DNA of 64,000 nucleotides from Arthrospiribacter ruber (GCF_019343195.1 NZ_RPHB01000002.1:310001-374000); one strand, 5' to 3'. Shown: positions 19,234 through 28,660, counted from the first letter of the stretch. Notes: generated by a model from the letters alone, not told the origin. Numbers and translations: made by a program.

Positions 19234-19605
19234 AACACAATGGTAATTAAATAAAAGGATAACCCTTACAGTCATTAACAATAGATTATAAAACTGATCA
19301 CAAAAATCCAAAATAAAAAAACAAAGTATCTTAATCTCTTCAAGGTTGCTGGAAACGGGTTGGTACAAATGTGAGTTGCTATTTTGGTTTCCGTTATATG
19401 ATATCTGTTCAAGATATAATTCCCGGAGTTTTGAAGTCCAAAATATTTACCTAATTTGCTAGTCAAATATTTGGTAAACCATAATTTTTCTTTACTCTAT
19501 TTTAGGAATTTTGTTTATTGGGATAGCAGGAGGTACTATTTACTTGGGATTTTTAATAGGTAAAAAAAACGATAAATGAATTTAATGGGCAAACCAATTC
19601 AACAT
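19234..19605. other. Gap at the left edge of the mobile element
   Basis: No gene of normal size. A short plus-strand frame ending at 19579 reads FIGIAGGTIYLGFLIGKKNDK, a single hydrophobic helix, but it has no ATG and only a weak TTG. I searched by eye for a copy of the tRNA-Ser 3' end or of the GGTGAGTCATT repeats found at the right end and saw neither. The left junction of the element therefore stays unlocated. Confidence 0.5.
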
Positions 19606-20061
19606 TCAAGGGGTTTTCTTATCAAATAAATTCTTGTCACTGAAAAGACAATCCAATAACCACAAGATCTGACCATCATACAGGCTTTGTTCAAACCTAC
19701 CTTTTTTTTGCTGATCAAGTTTTAAAATCAGACTCAGAAGTTTCAGTGCCTTTAAGCGATTAATGGAAGGTGATTTCCTAATACCCTCAATGATTTCATT
19801 TCCTTCCAGCCAATTTCCCCAATCAAATGCAGGCATGAGCCCCGAAGTAAGTAAAAACCTATGCAGTTCTGTGTCCAAGCCACGTAAGTCCAGATAGGTC
19901 CTGACTGCTTCAGGGGTCAGCTTTATGGGCAGGTCATAAAGTTTTTGAAACATTTTTTCCAACTGTAATTGGTATTCCTTCAGCTCGAGTAATTTCTTAT
20001 CCCCCTCTTCTGAAACTAAAAATTCTTCAATGGTATCTATTGGAGTAAAAACAACTTTCAT
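19606..20061 (-). CDS. DUF6508-like protein
   Basis: 151 residues, cytoplasmic, helical. The stretch LMPAFDWGNWLEGNEI and the C-terminal KKGRFEQSLYDGQILWLLDCLF resemble DUF6508, small proteins often found on mobile elements. In that family the end reads R-F-x-E-G-x-L-x-x-x-x-x-x-G-x-I. The function is unknown. It lies downstream of the ArdC remnant on the same strand and is probably the leftmost element gene. The family match is from memory of the motif, so moderate. Confidence 0.6.
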   Translation of the reverse strand: MKVVFTPIDTIEEFLVSEEGDKKLLELKEYQLQLEKMFQKLYDLPIKLTPEAVRTYLDLRGLDTELHRFLLTSGLMPAFDWGNWLEGNEIIEGIRKSPSINRLKALKLLSLILKLDQQKKGRFEQSLYDGQILWLLDCLFSDKNLFDKKTP

Positions 20062-20147
20062 TTATCTAGAATAAGTACAAAGTAAAAGTAAAAAATTTGA
20101 TTTAAGACAGAGCATATGAGTTAGCATATTTATCTTTTCAATGACTA

Positions 20148-20169
20148 AAAAAGGGGCTTCCCCCTTTTT
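20148..20169 (-). terminator. Terminator after the ArdC remnant
   Basis: AAAAAGGGG-N4-CCCCTTTTT, a perfect 9-bp stem with A and T runs at its base, five bases past the minus-strand stop at 20175. It works in either direction on paper, but position assigns it to the mob/ArdC transcript. Confidence 0.7.
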
Positions 20170-20174
20170 CAATT

Positions 20175-21083
20175 CTAAAACGGACAGATATCCAGAATAT
20201 AATCCACTGCTTTCTGTGCTTTACCTGATGCTTCAAATATCAGGTTCTTGTCTGAAGATAGTTTCTCCATCCAGGCCTGTATGTATGCTGCTGAGTTACT
20301 CAGCAATTTTTCATCAGATATACCGACATATCCTGAAAGTATTCCCGCACCTATTTCTGCTATCAGTTCCTCTTTTGAATATACTTCGCTTCCAAAGCCC
20401 TGATTGGCGCTTACCCCTTCCCTATTCAGCCTTGACACATGTCCTGTCGCATGGACAAGTTCATGAAAAAGCACATTGTAATAAGCTTCGGAAGAATGAA
20501 ACTTGGAAATTGCAGGGATACAAACCTCATCAGTCAGCGGTGAATAATATGCTTCATCCCCACTATTGGAAATTTTTGGAGGGTCGGGCATTGTTCCAAC
20601 TATTTCCTCACAAAGATCAATTTTAGGTTTATTGCCAAGGTTGGTGTTTTCCAACCCGCTAAGGTCAAGCTCATCGCAATCTCCAACATTAAAAACCTTG
20701 TAATATTTGAGAAATGCAGTTTTCACCACAAGAGCAGGATCAATTTACATAGCTTCTATATCTGAAATCCTTTTTCCTGATCCCTTCAGCTTATAGTAAT
20801 ATTTCCAGTAAGTTATAGGAATGGAAGTGGCTCCTTTTCTGACCTTTCCTCCAAGAGATTGCACCTGTTTAAAAGTAAGGTAATAGGGCAGTTCATGTCC
20901 AAATGAATGAAGGATAAGCAAGTTGATTCCCCTGTATGTTTTCTTTGTCAGAAAATTCTGGGGTAGCACTCCGTTTCTCCAGGGCTTTTTCCAAGGAATC
21001 ACCCCTTCTTCCAATTTTGCAATAATCATGGCCGTTACCATTTCCGCAATGTCTCCGGTTGTTTTTTTCTTTGAGGTCTTCAT
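20175..21083 (-). pseudogene. ArdC-type antirestriction metallopeptidase, split by in-frame TAA
   Basis: The frame from ATG at 21083 (MKTSKKKTTGDIAEM) runs to a TAA at 20745-20747 and continues in the same frame: IDPALVVKTAFLKYYKVFN and onward to 20175. Together this is 303 codons, the normal ArdC length. The N-terminal half is the ssDNA-binding ArdC_N domain (IPWKKPWRNG, KKTYRGINLLIL, GGKVRKGATSIPI). The C-terminal half is a zincin peptidase with HELVH (codons at 20451-20465) and EELIAEIGAGIL. ArdC protects incoming mobile DNA from restriction. A single base change explains the stop. The second half could start at a GTG at 20729, but a free peptidase half is unlikely to work. Confidence 0.8.
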
Positions 21084-21388
21084 AACATTTTCGTTTTGGT
21101 GAAAGATTGAATTATGAAGCATCCTCAGGTTTTTGCACACACTGAAGGCAAGAGGAAACGGAATAAAAAACATCGTGGCTTTATGCCGTAGTCTCTTGGC
21201 CTGTGTGGGATTCAAAAACCTATTTTGGCTGAAAAATGGAATAGAAATAAAAAATTAAATCAATTATAGTTTATGTTCCTGTTCGCATTTTGCAAACAAA
21301 GAACACAGCTCTATTTTTTCTACAATGAATCTGTTTTTATGAACTGAAGAATGCCGGTTTCAAAACACAAAAGCAAAATAATCTTTGA
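21084..21388. other. Gap between ArdC remnant and coupling-protein gene
   Basis: About 300 bases. The ArdC frame stays open upstream to 21215, but that extension is not ArdC-like. It probably holds the ArdC promoter on the minus strand. I found no exact TAnnTTTG box; TATAATTG near 21267 has one mismatch. No other structure seen. Confidence 0.4.
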
Positions 21389-23371
21389 TCAAGCCTTCTG
21401 AATAATCAGTGAAGCCAATCCGGGATTATCCATCATCCTTTCCAATTCTTTTTCAATAAGTTCCGCAATCTGGGACTTGATGATCTGGTAATTTTCCATG
21501 ACTTCCCATTCCTTGATATCACGCGCCTTTGGAATCTCTTGGTATCCCTTTTCCTCCAAGGCAATTGCTTTATGGTCATTGATGATCTTGGCATGAAAGC
21601 GCTTCAGCTCTATTTCCTGATCCGGGTTATCCGCCACCAAGCCAATAAACTCCCCGGAGCTCAATGTTGCAATTGTAGATGGAGGAACTGCCAGGTCCAG
21701 CTGTTTGGAATGGCTGATAGAAATATCATTGCTGTTGATGGAGAGACTCTGCCTTTTCTGTACAATCTTTCCAAACCTGTCTGAAAGCTGCTTGGCTGTT
21801 TCCCCGAGCACCTGCCCTGAAATGATATTTCCCACAGTATTCATGATCACTTCTGCCTGCTCCCTTCCATAGTCTTTTTTGAGTTGGGAATAGTCCTGTA
21901 CCCCAAGCGTAGTGGCCACTTTGTTACTTCTGGCAGTAGCAATCAGGCTGTCAATGCCATTGAAGTAGATCGTGGGAAATTCATCAAAAATCAGACTGGA
22001 TTTCATCATCCCCTTTTTGTTGACAAGTTTGGTTATCCTTGAGATATACAGCGAGAGCACTGCCCCATAGACCTGCTGTTTTTGGGGATTATTGCCCATG
22101 CAGACAATTTTGGGATCAATAGGATTGTTGACATCCAGGGTGAATTCGCTGGCAGATAATACATAGTACAATTGGGGAGAAGAAAGCCTTGCCATGGTGA
22201 TTTTGGCACTGGCAATCTGCCCTTCCAGCTGCTCGGCAGCACCTTGAAGGTAGGCAGACACGAACGGGTTGATCAACACTTCAATTTCAGGCTCCGTTCT
22301 TAGCACCGAAAAAAGCCTGTTGTAATCTACCTGCATCATCTCAATTACATGGGGAAGGGTACAATAGATGCCTCCCTGGTACTTTTTCAAGAACCACATC
22401 ACGGCGGTCAAAAAGTTGATGGGAGATTCCACGAAAAAGTCTCCCTGTTTTTTAATCCATTCCCTGTTCAGGCCCAGCATAATGGTTCGGGAAGATTCAG
22501 ACGCATCCGTAATATCCATCATGGTGGATGGCTCCAAGGGATTGCACCTGTGGCTCCTGTTCAGGTCATCGAAATTGATGGTATAGAACTTCGGCAAAAT
22601 CTTATAAGCTCCTTTGTTTCTTAGAAGGGCATTGTAGGCAATTCTTGAAAGATCATCATATTTGAAGTCATAAATGAACATCGAAAAACCTTTGGCAATG
22701 TGCTGGGTAATGATATGCCTGATGACAAAATAACTTTTCCCTGACCCAGGAGTTCCCACAACCAAGATGGCCCTGAATGGATTGATGAAGTTTATCCAAC
22801 TCTTCCTCACCTTCCCTGCCAGTTTGTAGACAGCAGGAAGGTTTACAGAATATTCACTGACAAGCTTGCGTTCCTCTTGCGGGAATGTCTCATTGATTTT
22901 ATTGAATACATCCGGTTCAAAATATCCACTGAGGTATCTTGTCAGAAGCGTTGCCCCTGCAAGGACCATTAGGTAAGCCCCCACTGTCACTATTTTGTAG
23001 AGCATGTGCTTTATGTCAGCTTCCAAAGCTGTACTGTAAACCAATGGTCCACTCCAATAAAGCATCACTCCTATCATCAAAAGCAGCAATGGCACCCATG
23101 CTTTTAGCTTATTAGACTTCTTGCCCTGAACACCCAATATGGAAATCAGTAAAAGGACAAAAGAAAAAAACTTCGCATCAAAAGGAGGTATAAATATACC
23201 CGTCAAGGCCGCTTTTTGGAGCAAAGCATCAAATATGGGATGTTCAAGTTGTAGGCAGGCAAAAAACCCCCTGCATGTTACATAGAGGTGCAGCACCAAC
23301 AGAATTAAGCTAGACTTTCTAGTCAGTTCCAGTATTTTCCTTAATGCATCCTGATTGTCTGCTGTGGCCAT
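21389..23371 (-). CDS. mobC: MobC / TraG-VirD4-type coupling ATPase
   Basis: 660 residues from ATG at 23371 (MATADNQDALRKILEL), one base past the relaxase stop; longer in-frame starts lie inside the relaxase gene. Membrane helices lie in the first ~190 residues, then the ATPase domain: Walker A VVGTPGSGKSYF near residue 205 and Walker B SSLIFDEFPTIYF near 460, plus SKVATTLGVQDYSQLKKDYG. This is the type IV coupling protein that brings the relaxase-DNA complex to a mating pore, in the form used by Bacteroidota mobilizable elements. No pore genes are nearby, so a helper element must supply them. Confidence 0.88.
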   Translation of the reverse strand: MATADNQDALRKILELTRKSSLILLVLHLYVTCRGFFACLQLEHPIFDALLQKAALTGIFIPPFDAKFFSFVLLLISILGVQGKKSNKLKAWVPLLLLMIGVMLYWSGPLVYSTALEADIKHMLYKIVTVGAYLMVLAGATLLTRYLSGYFEPDVFNKINETFPQEERKLVSEYSVNLPAVYKLAGKVRKSWINFINPFRAILVVGTPGSGKSYFVIRHIITQHIAKGFSMFIYDFKYDDLSRIAYNALLRNKGAYKILPKFYTINFDDLNRSHRCNPLEPSTMMDITDASESSRTIMLGLNREWIKKQGDFFVESPINFLTAVMWFLKKYQGGIYCTLPHVIEMMQVDYNRLFSVLRTEPEIEVLINPFVSAYLQGAAEQLEGQIASAKITMARLSSPQLYYVLSASEFTLDVNNPIDPKIVCMGNNPQKQQVYGAVLSLYISRITKLVNKKGMMKSSLIFDEFPTIYFNGIDSLIATARSNKVATTLGVQDYSQLKKDYGREQAEVIMNTVGNIISGQVLGETAKQLSDRFGKIVQKRQSLSINSNDISISHSKQLDLAVPPSTIATLSSGEFIGLVADNPDQEIELKRFHAKIINDHKAIALEEKGYQEIPKARDIKEWEVMENYQIIKSQIAELIEKELERMMDNPGLASLIIQKA

Positions 23372-23372
23372 G

Positions 23373-24647
23373 TTAATGTTGTCCTTTCTTTTTCTTTTTT
23401 CTCTTCTTTCTGAATGGGTCAGGCGTTGCAAAGTTCCTTTCAGGAATCTTCCAAGAAACCATATAAGCAAGTTGTTCAAGGTCGGGCCCCAAACTTCCGG
23501 TTTCGGGTTTGGAAAGGGTACCTTTGCTCTGGGTATAAGTTTGTTTCTCTGAAACATCCAACCGGTTTTGGTCTGTCCACTCATCCTCTTCTTTGTCCTG
23601 GCCTTTTAGAAACAGCTGCGATAAGCCTTCAGCAGTATAATCTTTTCCAAGGTCTGAACCTTTATAAACCTTTCTATGAATGTTATCAATATAGGTTGTG
23701 CCATACAGCCTCCCTTCCCCATTGAAAGCGGTCTTTAACCCAATGGCATTCTTTTTCAGTTCCAGGATAAAACCCTCCAGGTCTCCATTATTTTCACTCA
23801 CCCTCTTCCTAACTGCTTCCAACCTGTTGATCAGCCCTTTATCCGGTTTGGTTTTTCTTTCCTGATCTGCCTTTTTTTGAATTTTTGATAGTGTGGGTCT
23901 TGAATGTATGGAGCTGGCTTTAACGGGAACACTGCATCTTCTGCCTTCGCTGTCAAGGATAAAATATAGCAGCCCATGCTGAATTCCTGATTCATCAGTT
24001 TTCCCTGCCTTTACGGCTTCGATCCTAAACTGTGAAAGTGCAGCATTATACGCAGCAAAAGACCTGAAGCTGTAAGTCCTGAATACTTCTGTCACAATGG
24101 AGGAGATGAGGGATTTGGTTTCTGCCACACCGTATTCGGCCTTTTCCAGAGGTGCTCTAAGCAAATAATCCTTTTTCTGATCCTCTGCTTTGATTAGCCC
24201 CAGTTCGGTTTCAAGCTCCTTCCTTGCCGTTTCCGACTGGTTCTTCCCCAGATTATGCGTTTCTATCCTCTTCCCTTCCGCATTAATATTCACTGACACG
24301 ATATGGATATGTGGGTGTCCTGCATCAAAGTGCCTGTAGACCATCCAAGGCTGGGAACCAAAACCTATCCGCTCCATATATTCATTGGCTATAAATGCCA
24401 GAAGCTTGTCATCTATTTTATCTTTCAGGGAAAAATTCAGAGATATATGTACCGCGTTAGTTTTGGTCCTTCTGTTCAGATCCAGGAGTTTCTTAAACCT
24501 GATAAGCTTAAAATCTGTGGAAGAACTTTCCATTCCCTTTGGAAAGCCTTTTGCCATTAGCACTTTAGCTTCTCCAAGCTTCACCTTTTTTTCATTGTAG
24601 ATGATGAGACCCCGGAGAGATTTACCTGTTGTTATTTTTGCAACCAT
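23373..24647 (-). CDS. mobB: MobB-type HUH relaxase
   Basis: 424-residue relaxase that nicks DNA at oriT. Residues 1-160 hold the catalytic domain. The His triad is His111, His113 and His115 in FDAGHPHIHIVSVN, and Tyr17 (LIIYNEKK) is the probable nicking tyrosine. This is the MobP-like group common in Bacteroidota. The C-terminal half is charged and ends in a run of Lys (KKRKKKKKGQH), fitting DNA or partner binding. It overlaps the mobA end by 16 bases and abuts mobC, so the three genes are one operon. Confidence 0.9.
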   Translation of the reverse strand: MVAKITTGKSLRGLIIYNEKKVKLGEAKVLMAKGFPKGMESSSTDFKLIRFKKLLDLNRRTKTNAVHISLNFSLKDKIDDKLLAFIANEYMERIGFGSQPWMVYRHFDAGHPHIHIVSVNINAEGKRIETHNLGKNQSETARKELETELGLIKAEDQKKDYLLRAPLEKAEYGVAETKSLISSIVTEVFRTYSFRSFAAYNAALSQFRIEAVKAGKTDESGIQHGLLYFILDSEGRRCSVPVKASSIHSRPTLSKIQKKADQERKTKPDKGLINRLEAVRKRVSENNGDLEGFILELKKNAIGLKTAFNGEGRLYGTTYIDNIHRKVYKGSDLGKDYTAEGLSQLFLKGQDKEEDEWTDQNRLDVSEKQTYTQSKGTLSKPETGSLGPDLEQLAYMVSWKIPERNFATPDPFRKKRKKKKKGQH

Positions 24648-25039
24648 ATTTTATTGAATTTGGCAAATTGTTCTTCGAGTAGGTTCTGATTGGAAACCAC
24701 CTGTGAAAGGAGATTTTCCATTTTCCGGAATCCCCCTTTATTGTCCGTAATCCCTTCCTTGGTTAAAAAGGATCTGAGAAGTTGGTTGACCTGAATGTTT
24801 ATGGACTGGATAACAGCACAGTATTGGGACAATTTTTCCATTACAAGGTCAAGGCTGTTATCATGGTGGACAATTCTGATTTTCCTATTCAAAATGATGT
24901 TCCTTACCAGTTCGCTCATGGTCAGTCCCTGTCCTTTGGATATCAGCTCCTGAAGTTCCTGAAATTTCTCTTCAGGTATCCTGCAATCTACCTTTCGTGA
25001 CAGGGCATTTTTAGCTAGTCCTCTATTTTTAATGCTCAT
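24632..25039 (-). CDS. mobA: MobA-type relaxosome accessory protein (ribbon-helix-helix)
   Basis: 135 residues. The N-terminal half looks like a ribbon-helix-helix DNA-binding fold: VDCRIPEEKFQELQELISKG, then TMSELVRNIILN. The C-terminal half is helical (LVMEKLSQYCAVIQSINIQVNQ). Proteins of this size directly upstream of a MobB relaxase bind oriT and position the relaxase. It starts at 25039, next to the gap containing the candidate oriT hairpin. Confidence 0.82.
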   Translation of the reverse strand: MSIKNRGLAKNALSRKVDCRIPEEKFQELQELISKGQGLTMSELVRNIILNRKIRIVHHDNSLDLVMEKLSQYCAVIQSINIQVNQLLRSFLTKEGITDNKGGFRKMENLLSQVVSNQNLLEEQFAKFNKIWLQK

Positions 25040-25225
25040 GATTATTCTCTTTTAGGTAAACAGAAAATCCGAGTTCCGAGGATTTTCAAAAAGCGACTTC
25101 AGAGCTGAGGGAAGGTTTTGGCGTAGACAAAACTACATCTAGCTAACTGCAGCACAGCAGTTCCAAATTTCCCTATTCTTGGGCTTGACAATTTTTGAAA
25201 AACATGACTTTTTCCCATATCAGTC
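25040..25225. other. Candidate oriT region with hairpin
   Basis: Non-coding gap immediately upstream of mobA, the usual oriT location in such elements. It contains the inverted repeat AACTGC-N6-GCAGTT at 25145-25162. The nick site cannot be identified by eye. Confidence 0.4.
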
Positions 25226-25477
25226 TCAGTTTTCCAGGTTCCACATCCAGCTGGAGGCAGCTAATTTCCAATCCCGCAAAGGAGTACCGTTTTCATTTCT
25301 CCATCCCAATGACTGGTAGTAAAAGAAGAACACATCGGCTTCTTCCAGAGGGTAATCATTTTGTCTAAAATAGTTTCTCACCTGATCCTGATCCGGTGAA
25401 AAAAGCTGCAGGATTTCCTGTTGGCTTTCAATTGAAATTTGCATGGCTAATTGAATTTGGTTCAGATCAAATCTCAA
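25226..25477 (-). CDS. Small protein with replication-protein-like C-terminal motif
   Basis: 83 residues. The second half, VFFFYYQSLGWRNENG followed by TPLRDWKLAASSWMWN, follows the pattern F-x-x-Y-Y-x-x-x-G-W-x-x-x-N-G-x-x-x-x-D-W-K-x-x-x-x-x-W. That pattern is seen at the C-terminus of phage and plasmid replication or DnaD-like proteins. Here it stands almost alone, with only a short helical front. It is in the mobile element, upstream of mobA on the same strand. A role in element replication or regulation is only inferred. Confidence 0.6.
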   Translation of the reverse strand: MRFDLNQIQLAMQISIESQQEILQLFSPDQDQVRNYFRQNDYPLEEADVFFFYYQSLGWRNENGTPLRDWKLAASSWMWNLEN

Positions 25478-25826
25478 AAAGCCACAGATAAAAAAATCAG
25501 TAGATGAACAGGAATGGGGTGAAAAATCAGTCTAAAAATAAAGTTTCGCTCAAAGGCTATCTATGAATTTAAACACTGTTCATTCCATTGGGTAGGAATA
25601 AACATTGATCTCGATGAGTACAAAAAACTAAAATCTAAATTTTAAGGTGATAATAAGAAAGTACAGTACTCACTTATTTTCTCCAAATATTGCTAATACA
25701 GTATCAGAATTTTACCTTATAATACCATATTACAGATAATTAATTATGTTAAATTGATGAAAAAAAAGAAAATAGAAAACTATTCTTTTATACAAATTGC
25801 TTCATATATAAATCAGAAAAATATTA
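25478..25826. other. Gap between divergent element genes
   Basis: About 350 AT-rich bases between the 83-residue gene (-) and the PAS gene (+); it should hold both promoters. A plus-strand frame ending near 25645 reads INIDLDEYKKLKSKF at its end and looks protein-like, but it has no start codon, so it may be a decayed remnant. Nothing else recognised. Confidence 0.35.
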
Positions 25827-27518
25827 ATGAAAGAAATCGATATAGAGGACATGATCCCCAATTACCTGGTTCAATCCCAGCTTTATTCTGTAGTTGTCAC
25901 AGATCTTGATGGATGCTATATCTATTTTAATAATTTTTTTAAAAATAGGTTTTACTACATTTCAAATGAATTGATCGGCAGGCCCTCTCACCTTTCGGTA
26001 CATCCGTCTGATATTCAAATTTGCAGAAATGCTTCTTATGAGTGTCTATCGAACCCCAATAAGACTGTGAAGATTCAAATTCGGAAACCGGGCAAAAATT
26101 TAAATGAATACAATTGGACAGAATGGGAATTTGCAGCCTTTAAAAACCTAAAAAATGAAGTCATAGGAATTATATGTATCGGGCATGATATTACAGAAAG
26201 CAAAAAAGCCTTTCAGGATGTAATTGTATTTGCCAAGAAAGTTGATACAATTATTGAAAAGGTAACAGATGGATTTTACCAATTGGATGTCAATTGGAGA
26301 TTCATCAAAATTAATAAGTTTGCAGAAGGTATATTGGGAATACCCAGAGAGCAGCTTTTGGGCAAAAATATTTGGGAGATTTTCCCTCAATCTTCATGTT
26401 ACAATTTCCCCAACTATTATGTAGAAGCTGTTTCGGAAAATGTTTCAAAAACATTTGAAGACTACAGACCGGATATTAAAAAATGGTTTTCCGTAATATG
26501 TTATCCATCAAATGAAGGTTTGACTGTCTTTTTCAGGGATATCACAAAAGAGAAAGAAAGTCAGATCAAGCTTAAAGAATCAGAAAAGAGACTTCAGGCC
26601 ATTTTAAACAGTACTCAGGACAGTAATATTCTGGTGGGGAAAAACTATAAAATTCTTTCATTCAATAAAGCCACGCAGGAGTTTTCCATGAAGGTATTTG
26701 AAAAGGAAATAAAAGAACAGGACTCCATGCTTGATTATCTGGTTCCTAGTAAGAAAGCCTCTTTCATTTCAGATACATCAAAAGCCATGAAAGGGGAGGT
26801 TGTAAAAAAGGAGTTTGAAATAAATGGGTTTTGGTTTGAATCCTGCTTTTTCCCTGTTTATGACGATTGCCAAAATATTATAGGCTTTTCTATGAACTCA
26901 ACTGATATAAGTAAAAAGAAAAATGATGACTTAAGAATTAAGCAGCAGGATTTGATGCTTAGAGCTATCTATGAAAGTACAACAGAGGCAAGTACCTTTA
27001 TAGATACAGACTATATAATCCGATATCTCAACCACCCAGCAAAAGAAATTACAAAACAACTGTTCTCTAAAGAAGCAAAAATCGGTGAAAAATTCATGAA
27101 TTATATTTTACCGGAATATCGGGAGACAACCCTTAAAACTTTATCATCTGTATTAAACGGGAAGAGAACCATCAAAGAATTGAATCAGGGAGATCATTGG
27201 TGGCAAGTTAAAATGTACCCGGTATTGGATGAAGATTCAAATTGTATGGGAATAGCCCATAACGTTCAGGATATTACCGAAAGAAAAATTAAGGAATTGA
27301 AAATACTTGAACAAAATAACGCCTTAAATAGTATTGCATGGATTCAGTCACACGAACTCCGAAAGCCTGTAGCTAATATACTAGGGCTTTGTGATATCCT
27401 GAAAAATTCAGAAGAAGAAAGCGAAACATTTAAAGTAGATATATTAGAAAAATTAGTTAAGTCAACCAACAAGCTAGATAACATCATCCGTAAAATTGTT
27501 CTAAAAGCAAATACCTGA
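25827..27518 (+). CDS. Multi-PAS sensor ending in a His-box domain, no kinase ATPase domain
   Basis: 563 residues, no membrane segment. About four PAS-like domains: ~8-125 (ends IICIGHDITESKK), ~135-250 (ends FFRDITKEKES), ~258-370 (ends MNSTDISKKKN) and ~382-495 (ends AHNVQDITERK). Then comes a HisKA-like segment, SIAWIQSHELRKPVANILG, and the protein stops about 50 residues later. The catalytic HATPase domain is missing and the downstream 570 bases do not encode one. It could act as a phosphotransfer or dimer partner for another kinase, or as a PAS sensor without enzyme activity. Similar short forms occur in Bacteroidota, so it may be native, not truncated. It appears to be cargo of the element. 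Confidence 0.85.
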   Translation: MKEIDIEDMIPNYLVQSQLYSVVVTDLDGCYIYFNNFFKNRFYYISNELIGRPSHLSVHPSDIQICRNASYECLSNPNKTVKIQIRKPGKNLNEYNWTEWEFAAFKNLKNEVIGIICIGHDITESKKAFQDVIVFAKKVDTIIEKVTDGFYQLDVNWRFIKINKFAEGILGIPREQLLGKNIWEIFPQSSCYNFPNYYVEAVSENVSKTFEDYRPDIKKWFSVICYPSNEGLTVFFRDITKEKESQIKLKESEKRLQAILNSTQDSNILVGKNYKILSFNKATQEFSMKVFEKEIKEQDSMLDYLVPSKKASFISDTSKAMKGEVVKKEFEINGFWFESCFFPVYDDCQNIIGFSMNSTDISKKKNDDLRIKQQDLMLRAIYESTTEASTFIDTDYIIRYLNHPAKEITKQLFSKEAKIGEKFMNYILPEYRETTLKTLSSVLNGKRTIKELNQGDHWWQVKMYPVLDEDSNCMGIAHNVQDITERKIKELKILEQNNALNSIAWIQSHELRKPVANILGLCDILKNSEEESETFKVDILEKLVKSTNKLDNIIRKIVLKANT

Positions 27519-28091
27519 AATTAATATCCAGACTTTGCTATTTATTGACGTAAACAAGTTTTGAAAGAAATATTTCTAAATGAATTTGATTCTTTAAACA
27601 CAAAAAAAGATTGTAAATATGGCTAAGTAAAAGTGATATAAAAGAGATTATAAGTCTCATTCAATAACTCCCTTAATTTCTTATGCTTTTTCATGGAATT
27701 TATTGGTTAAAATTAAAGTCTTTCCTAGCTTCAAACAAATCCTTGAGTTCAAATTTTAGCTTGATATTAAACTATAAAACTAATTGAATATTTCACCGGA
27801 ATGATAATCAAACCATTATTTTTTCTAATATAGATCCATTCACTTCTATAATCTAGCAGAAGCATTTATTCCCATTTTATCAATTAAGTCCAGGTATCAT
27901 TTGCTGTCTTTCTATAAAAGACTTGAAAACTACAAATCAAAAAAGTCAAGAGCCCCAATCAACATAGCTATTCTTTATAATATATAATTGGAGCCGTTCG
28001 AATTTTATTTTCTTCATGTCACCAAAGTCTTGCCCAAAGGGTGAATTACCTATAATACATCCATTTATATTAGAAACTTCACTTATGACCT
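27519..28091. other. AT-rich gap in the mobile element
   Basis: About 570 bases with stops in all frames at short intervals and no gene I can support. It does not hold a lost HATPase domain for the upstream PAS protein. It presumably contains the promoter for the two small DNA-binding genes that follow. Confidence 0.5.
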
Positions 28092-28346
28092 ATGGCAAGT
28101 ATTGAATTTATCACCAAAGAAGACCTTGAGATCCTAAGGGTTCAGCTGATGGATGACTTCAGGAAACTAATTGAACCCAGAAAAAAAATCCTTAAAGAGT
28201 GGATCAAAGGAAAGGAAGTCAGAAAAATCCTTAACATTTCTCCTGGATCCCTCCAGAACTTAAGGATTAACGGCAAGCTGAACCCGAAAAAAATAGGAGG
28301 AACCTGGTATTATAGAACTGAAGAAATTGAGTCCCTTTTTGAATAG
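28092..28346 (+). CDS. Excisionase-like helix-turn-helix protein
   Basis: 84 residues. The C-terminal half is a MerR/excisionase-type helix-turn-helix: KEWIKGKEVRKILNISPGSL, then QNLRINGKLNPKKIGGTWYY. This is common among small proteins of Bacteroidota integrative elements, where they control excision or transcription. It is followed after six bases by another small DNA-binding protein and faces the integrase gene, as a recombination directionality factor often does. Confidence 0.75.
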   Translation: MASIEFITKEDLEILRVQLMDDFRKLIEPRKKILKEWIKGKEVRKILNISPGSLQNLRINGKLNPKKIGGTWYYRTEEIESLFE

Positions 28347-28352
28347 TAGAAA

Positions 28353-28649
28353 ATGGAAGCGAAGAAAAAATCAAAAGAAAGTAAAGTCTTATCCCTTTTG
28401 TCAAAAGTGCTTAACAGACCGGAATTTAACCCCAGTCATATTGCTGTTTACACAGCCATATTAAAGGAGTTTTTGATTCAGGATGTAAAAGATGGAATCA
28501 GGATCACGAGAGGCAGGATAATGAGAATGGCCCAAATCCGTTCTATTGCCACATACCATCATTGTATTAAGGGTCTGATCAAAGCAAACTTAATCCAGTA
28601 CCATCCTTCCTTTCATCCAAAGCTTGGGACAATGGTCAAGTTGTTATAG
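28353..28649 (+). CDS. Small winged-helix-like mobile-element protein
   Basis: 98 residues, very basic at the front (MEAKKKSKESK). The segment HIAVYTAILKEFLIQD, then ITRGRIMRMAQIRSIATYHHC and IKGLIKANLIQYHPSFHPKLG, reads as a winged helix-turn-helix. Such proteins often follow an excisionase-like gene in Bacteroidota elements. It is co-transcribed with the preceding gene (six-base gap) and convergent with the integrase. The role is unknown; DNA binding is inferred. Confidence 0.7.
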   Translation: MEAKKKSKESKVLSLLSKVLNRPEFNPSHIAVYTAILKEFLIQDVKDGIRITRGRIMRMAQIRSIATYHHCIKGLIKANLIQYHPSFHPKLGTMVKLL

Positions 28650-28660
28650 ATAAAAAGCCA

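Noticed and set aside
19234-20174. Left attachment site as a copy of the tRNA-Ser 3' end
   Set aside because: No stretch resembling the tRNA 3' end or the right-end repeats could be found by eye.
25524-25645. Protein-like frame ending INIDLDEYKKLKSKF
   Set aside because: It follows a stop and has no ATG, GTG or TTG; at most a remnant.
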